Origin: Yarrowia lipolytica
Taxonomy: Eukaryota; Ascomycota; Dipodascomycetes; Dipodascales
Direction: 5' to 3'
NCBI RefSeq assembly: GCF_001761485.1
Contig: NC_090774.1
Span: 4,030,001 to 4,094,000 of the forward strand
Length of the DNA stretch: 64,000 nucleotides
The position numbers and the translations under genes are program-made. Shown here piece after piece: positions 61,521-64,000 of this stretch (position 1 is its first letter; each line of letters opens with the position of its first letter). Below the pieces are notes generated by a model. That model did no database searches. It was not told where the DNA came from and was given only the letters and a program-made list of their open reading frames with translations.

Positions 61521-64000
61521 GTCGAGTTGATTGATTCAATCATGGCTGAGGGTCGGGTGGGGAGTTATATAGCTGGTTTGTCGGGAACTGGTGCAAGTTA
61601 CTCCACCTGATTGAAAACAATGAGCGTACGAGATACGAAATGACACGCCCTGTCATGGTAGAGTGTTGCTACCACGTGTGGTGAGCCGTTGAAGCTAACA
61701 GTCAATTCGCCGTACAGTTTGGATTTATCTCGTGAGGGTTCATGGAAAATAAAGCATATCATCCTCCTGAGCCGAGATGAATTGATCTCTCACGAGGCTC
61801 TCCATCATATCTTTTCCAGTTGGTCAGGAGGCCTCTAGCCTGGGACTTGTGCCCACTTTGACACTAGATCAAGCTGTCAAGTGATTTTTGTTTTAGATCC
61901 GCTACTTGTAGGGTATAGTTGGATTGTGATCTCATCTTTGTTCTTCTCGGCTGGCCATTTTTTCCATCTACCTGTATCATCCGCACTCACAGCATCCGGC
62001 TAAGTTTGAAACGCTATACGACGTGCTTCTACCGGTCTTTTCGGCATTAATGATTTGCATCTAGACGTTTATCCGCACACGGAGCTACAGGCTGGTGTGC
62101 AATCTTCTCACCTGAAGAACGGATATCACCGCTTTTTGTCCACAATAAACCCAATCGGTCGAGTCGGACACCACCCCTGTTTTGACGTTCAAATTAGCCA
62201 CTTTCGAAATCCATAAATGGATCATTTGACAGTGCCCTGGTGTTTCTCACTAGCACCATTAGCGCAGACTGAGTTTGTAATGGCGCGCATAACGTTGGTT
62301 TAGATCCGACCTTCTGAATCTAAACACCTTGTGAATTTTGGGAGATTGGGCCCTACAACGTTGTTCCTCCAGCCACGTGGTGATGGAGAGCTATCAATAA
62401 TGATAGCAATAAGCGTCATGGCAAGGTGAAAAGCGGAGGAGCTTCGCTTCCACGGATATTGACGACCTATAACTGGGACATTGAATCTTATGGCCGAGAG
62501 GTGTAATTTCTTCTTCTCAATGAGTTGGAGGGTTGGAGGGGTTTCCCCTTGACGAGGCTTCCCATTGACCAGTACAAGCCCTGTCATATCGTCGATTGTT
62601 TCAACGTCGCAAGTCTTGGCTTTGCACGGGTACGGCGTACGGCGCCTCCTAGGAATGCAACCAAGACTACAGACCCCTGCCAAGGCAATGCATGGTCTTG
62701 CTTAGCTGTTGGCGCTCTGCATGACTTGCTGAGTGCGTTGGAGTGTACCTGGAAGTTCCTGCATTTCTCTCTTGTCTCTCTCTCTCTGCTTAACCCCTAA
62801 TTCGGCTATTAGCAAAGGCAGCCATTGCCAATGGTGAGCCTCTTCGCGTCACAAACTCCGCAGCTTGTCTCAGTTACACCCTCGTGAAGAAAATGGGGAC
62901 CTCTGATTTGACCGTCTCCATGAAGAAGGTGCGCCAAGTAATTTTTGCTACAAGTGCGGAAGGCGGAGAATATACGGCACATGGCATGTAGAGCAATTGC
63001 TTGTGTCTATAGACCAGTACGAACACTGTTGTGTCTGCGGACAGTAGCTACTCGGAAGTGTCTATGCTCGTTACCACTCTATCTGCTTCAGTTGCATTAT
63101 CTTTGAGTGACAATTAGCATAGTTGCGCTAAGCTCTCATATATCAGTCATCATCAGTCATGGAGTAATTATCACTCTTGCCTGATTTTTCAAGATCGACA
63201 CCGACGCCATCTCGATCTTTTCAAAAAGCCAAAGTTTGTCGGCTCCAAATCTCCGAAAGCCTAATGACGTCACTGAGAGTTGCTATTCGGCAGGAACGTT
63301 GAGACACCTATACAGCTCAAGCAGACCGAGGTGAGTGTGGACCGAGGAAGGTCTCAGGTGTGGCTAAATGCATTACTTGTTTCATCAGTCGAAATCCTTT
63401 CTCCTTTTCCTCAAATCCATGGTCTTTTGAACGTGTTTCATGATTAAACCTCCTTGTATGTACATACTGGTATGTACAAATCTTTACACCTTCATATTCA
63501 CCTGTGTTCCAGCGTCGATGGAAGATCTGAGGATAACGATTTATATCTCTGGATCATTGATTAGAACTGTTCTCTACAAGTGACTAGGATCTCCTAGTCA
63601 GTGCTCTCTGAGGCACGCGTCTGTTGGACCAGCCTAGGGGGCACAACACGCCGTCACCAAGCTCTTACAATTCCTAACCTGTTGTCGGATAATCAAAGGG
63701 GTCTTGTATTGTAAAATCGGCGACGTTTTCACTGATTGTTGTGTTGTTCTTACTAAGCACAATCAGACAAACCTGATGTTTTTTTGTTTTTGTTTTTTAA
63801 TTCTAATGATTCTTACACAGAGTATTGTTGATGAGGAACTGATCTGAACTCTACCATGCCTAAACTACTTGTAGACCCTGAAAGACGCGTCCACCAAGTC
63901 CGCCGTCTCACCTGCGTCACTCAGGGTAGACGAGAACTTAATCTGTCGCGGGTTCGATTCAGACTTGGAGGGTATAAATACAAGCATTTTGAAAGTCCGT
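61521..64000. other. Terminal 2.5-kb region without a supportable gene
   Basis: The left end carries the short phosphodiesterase promoter: TTATATA at 61565-61571 and CACGTG at 61673-61678. The ORFs at 62300-62683 and 62525-62800 start with non-ATG codons or lack domains. GTATGTACATACTGGTATGTAC-type palindromes lie near 63456. A plus-strand TATAAATA at 63973-63980 suggests a gene just beyond the window. Confidence 0.45.

Noticed and set aside
62300-62683. 127-codon minus-strand frame
   Set aside because: It starts with TTG, has no domain and overlaps an equally unconvincing frame on the other strand.
63891-63970. tRNA-like segment with GGTTCGATTC at 63951 and complementary ends CCAAGTC/GACTTGG
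   Set aside because: The B-box-like word and a 7-bp end pairing exist, but no T-stem can pair around the loop, and there is no A box or D arm in the right place.

Overview
The window reads as nuclear DNA of a budding yeast of the Yarrowia clade, most likely Yarrowia lipolytica. The evidence is indirect but consistent. Genes are mostly single-exon with long spacers (several over 1.5 kb), arginine is usually written CGA, and leaders are CA-rich just before the ATG. The introns that can be placed start GTGAGT and end with a CTAAC branch site only two or three bases before the final AG. The attribution rests on these features and recalled family knowledge, not on a database match.

Layout. 1-6650: HIS3 (histidine synthesis), a probable mitoribosomal protein Mrp51, the GCK-type kinase KIC1 and a spliced QCR7 (respiratory complex III). 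7140-10362: a TATA-led tract with no convincing ORF and strongly enriched in GAGCC, then a decayed alpha/beta-hydrolase copy facing an intact relative. 10683-18556: NIMA-type kinase KIN3, a Bbc1/Aim3-like cortical actin protein whose frame breaks in a proline tract, spliced calmodulin (CMD1) and ALG1 (N-glycan assembly). 20244-24562: a secreted GH5 glucanase with a repeated 5' leader, and ARP3, whose coding sequence can only be completed through a 4-base microexon. 27101-37168: a Kch1-type potassium transport protein, two GNAT acetyltransferase paralogues and a catalase. 39126-50017: NIP7, SRP72, a GPI-type aspartic-protease homologue with lost active-site motifs, MRH4, Aurora kinase IPL1 and a SET-domain methyltransferase. 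50076-61520: two orphan proteins and two same-strand acid-sphingomyelinase-like phosphodiesterases, one carrying a long serine-rich repeat tail. 61521-64000 holds no gene I can support.

The genes are ordinary housekeeping and cell-surface functions, not an operon-like system. Recurrent themes are cell polarity, actin and the cell cycle (KIC1, KIN3, IPL1, ARP3, CMD1, the Bbc1-like protein), cell surface and secretion (GH5, the yapsin-like protein, the two phosphodiesterases, ALG1, SRP72) and mitochondria (QCR7, Mrp51, MRH4). I saw no tRNA, rRNA, CRISPR array or recognisable transposon or LTR element. The most unusual items are the ARP3 microexon, the GAGCC-rich tract, a probable 5'-UTR intron and tiny last exon in CMD1, the degenerate aspartic protease, and a perfect 15-bp inverted repeat next to an orphan TATA box.
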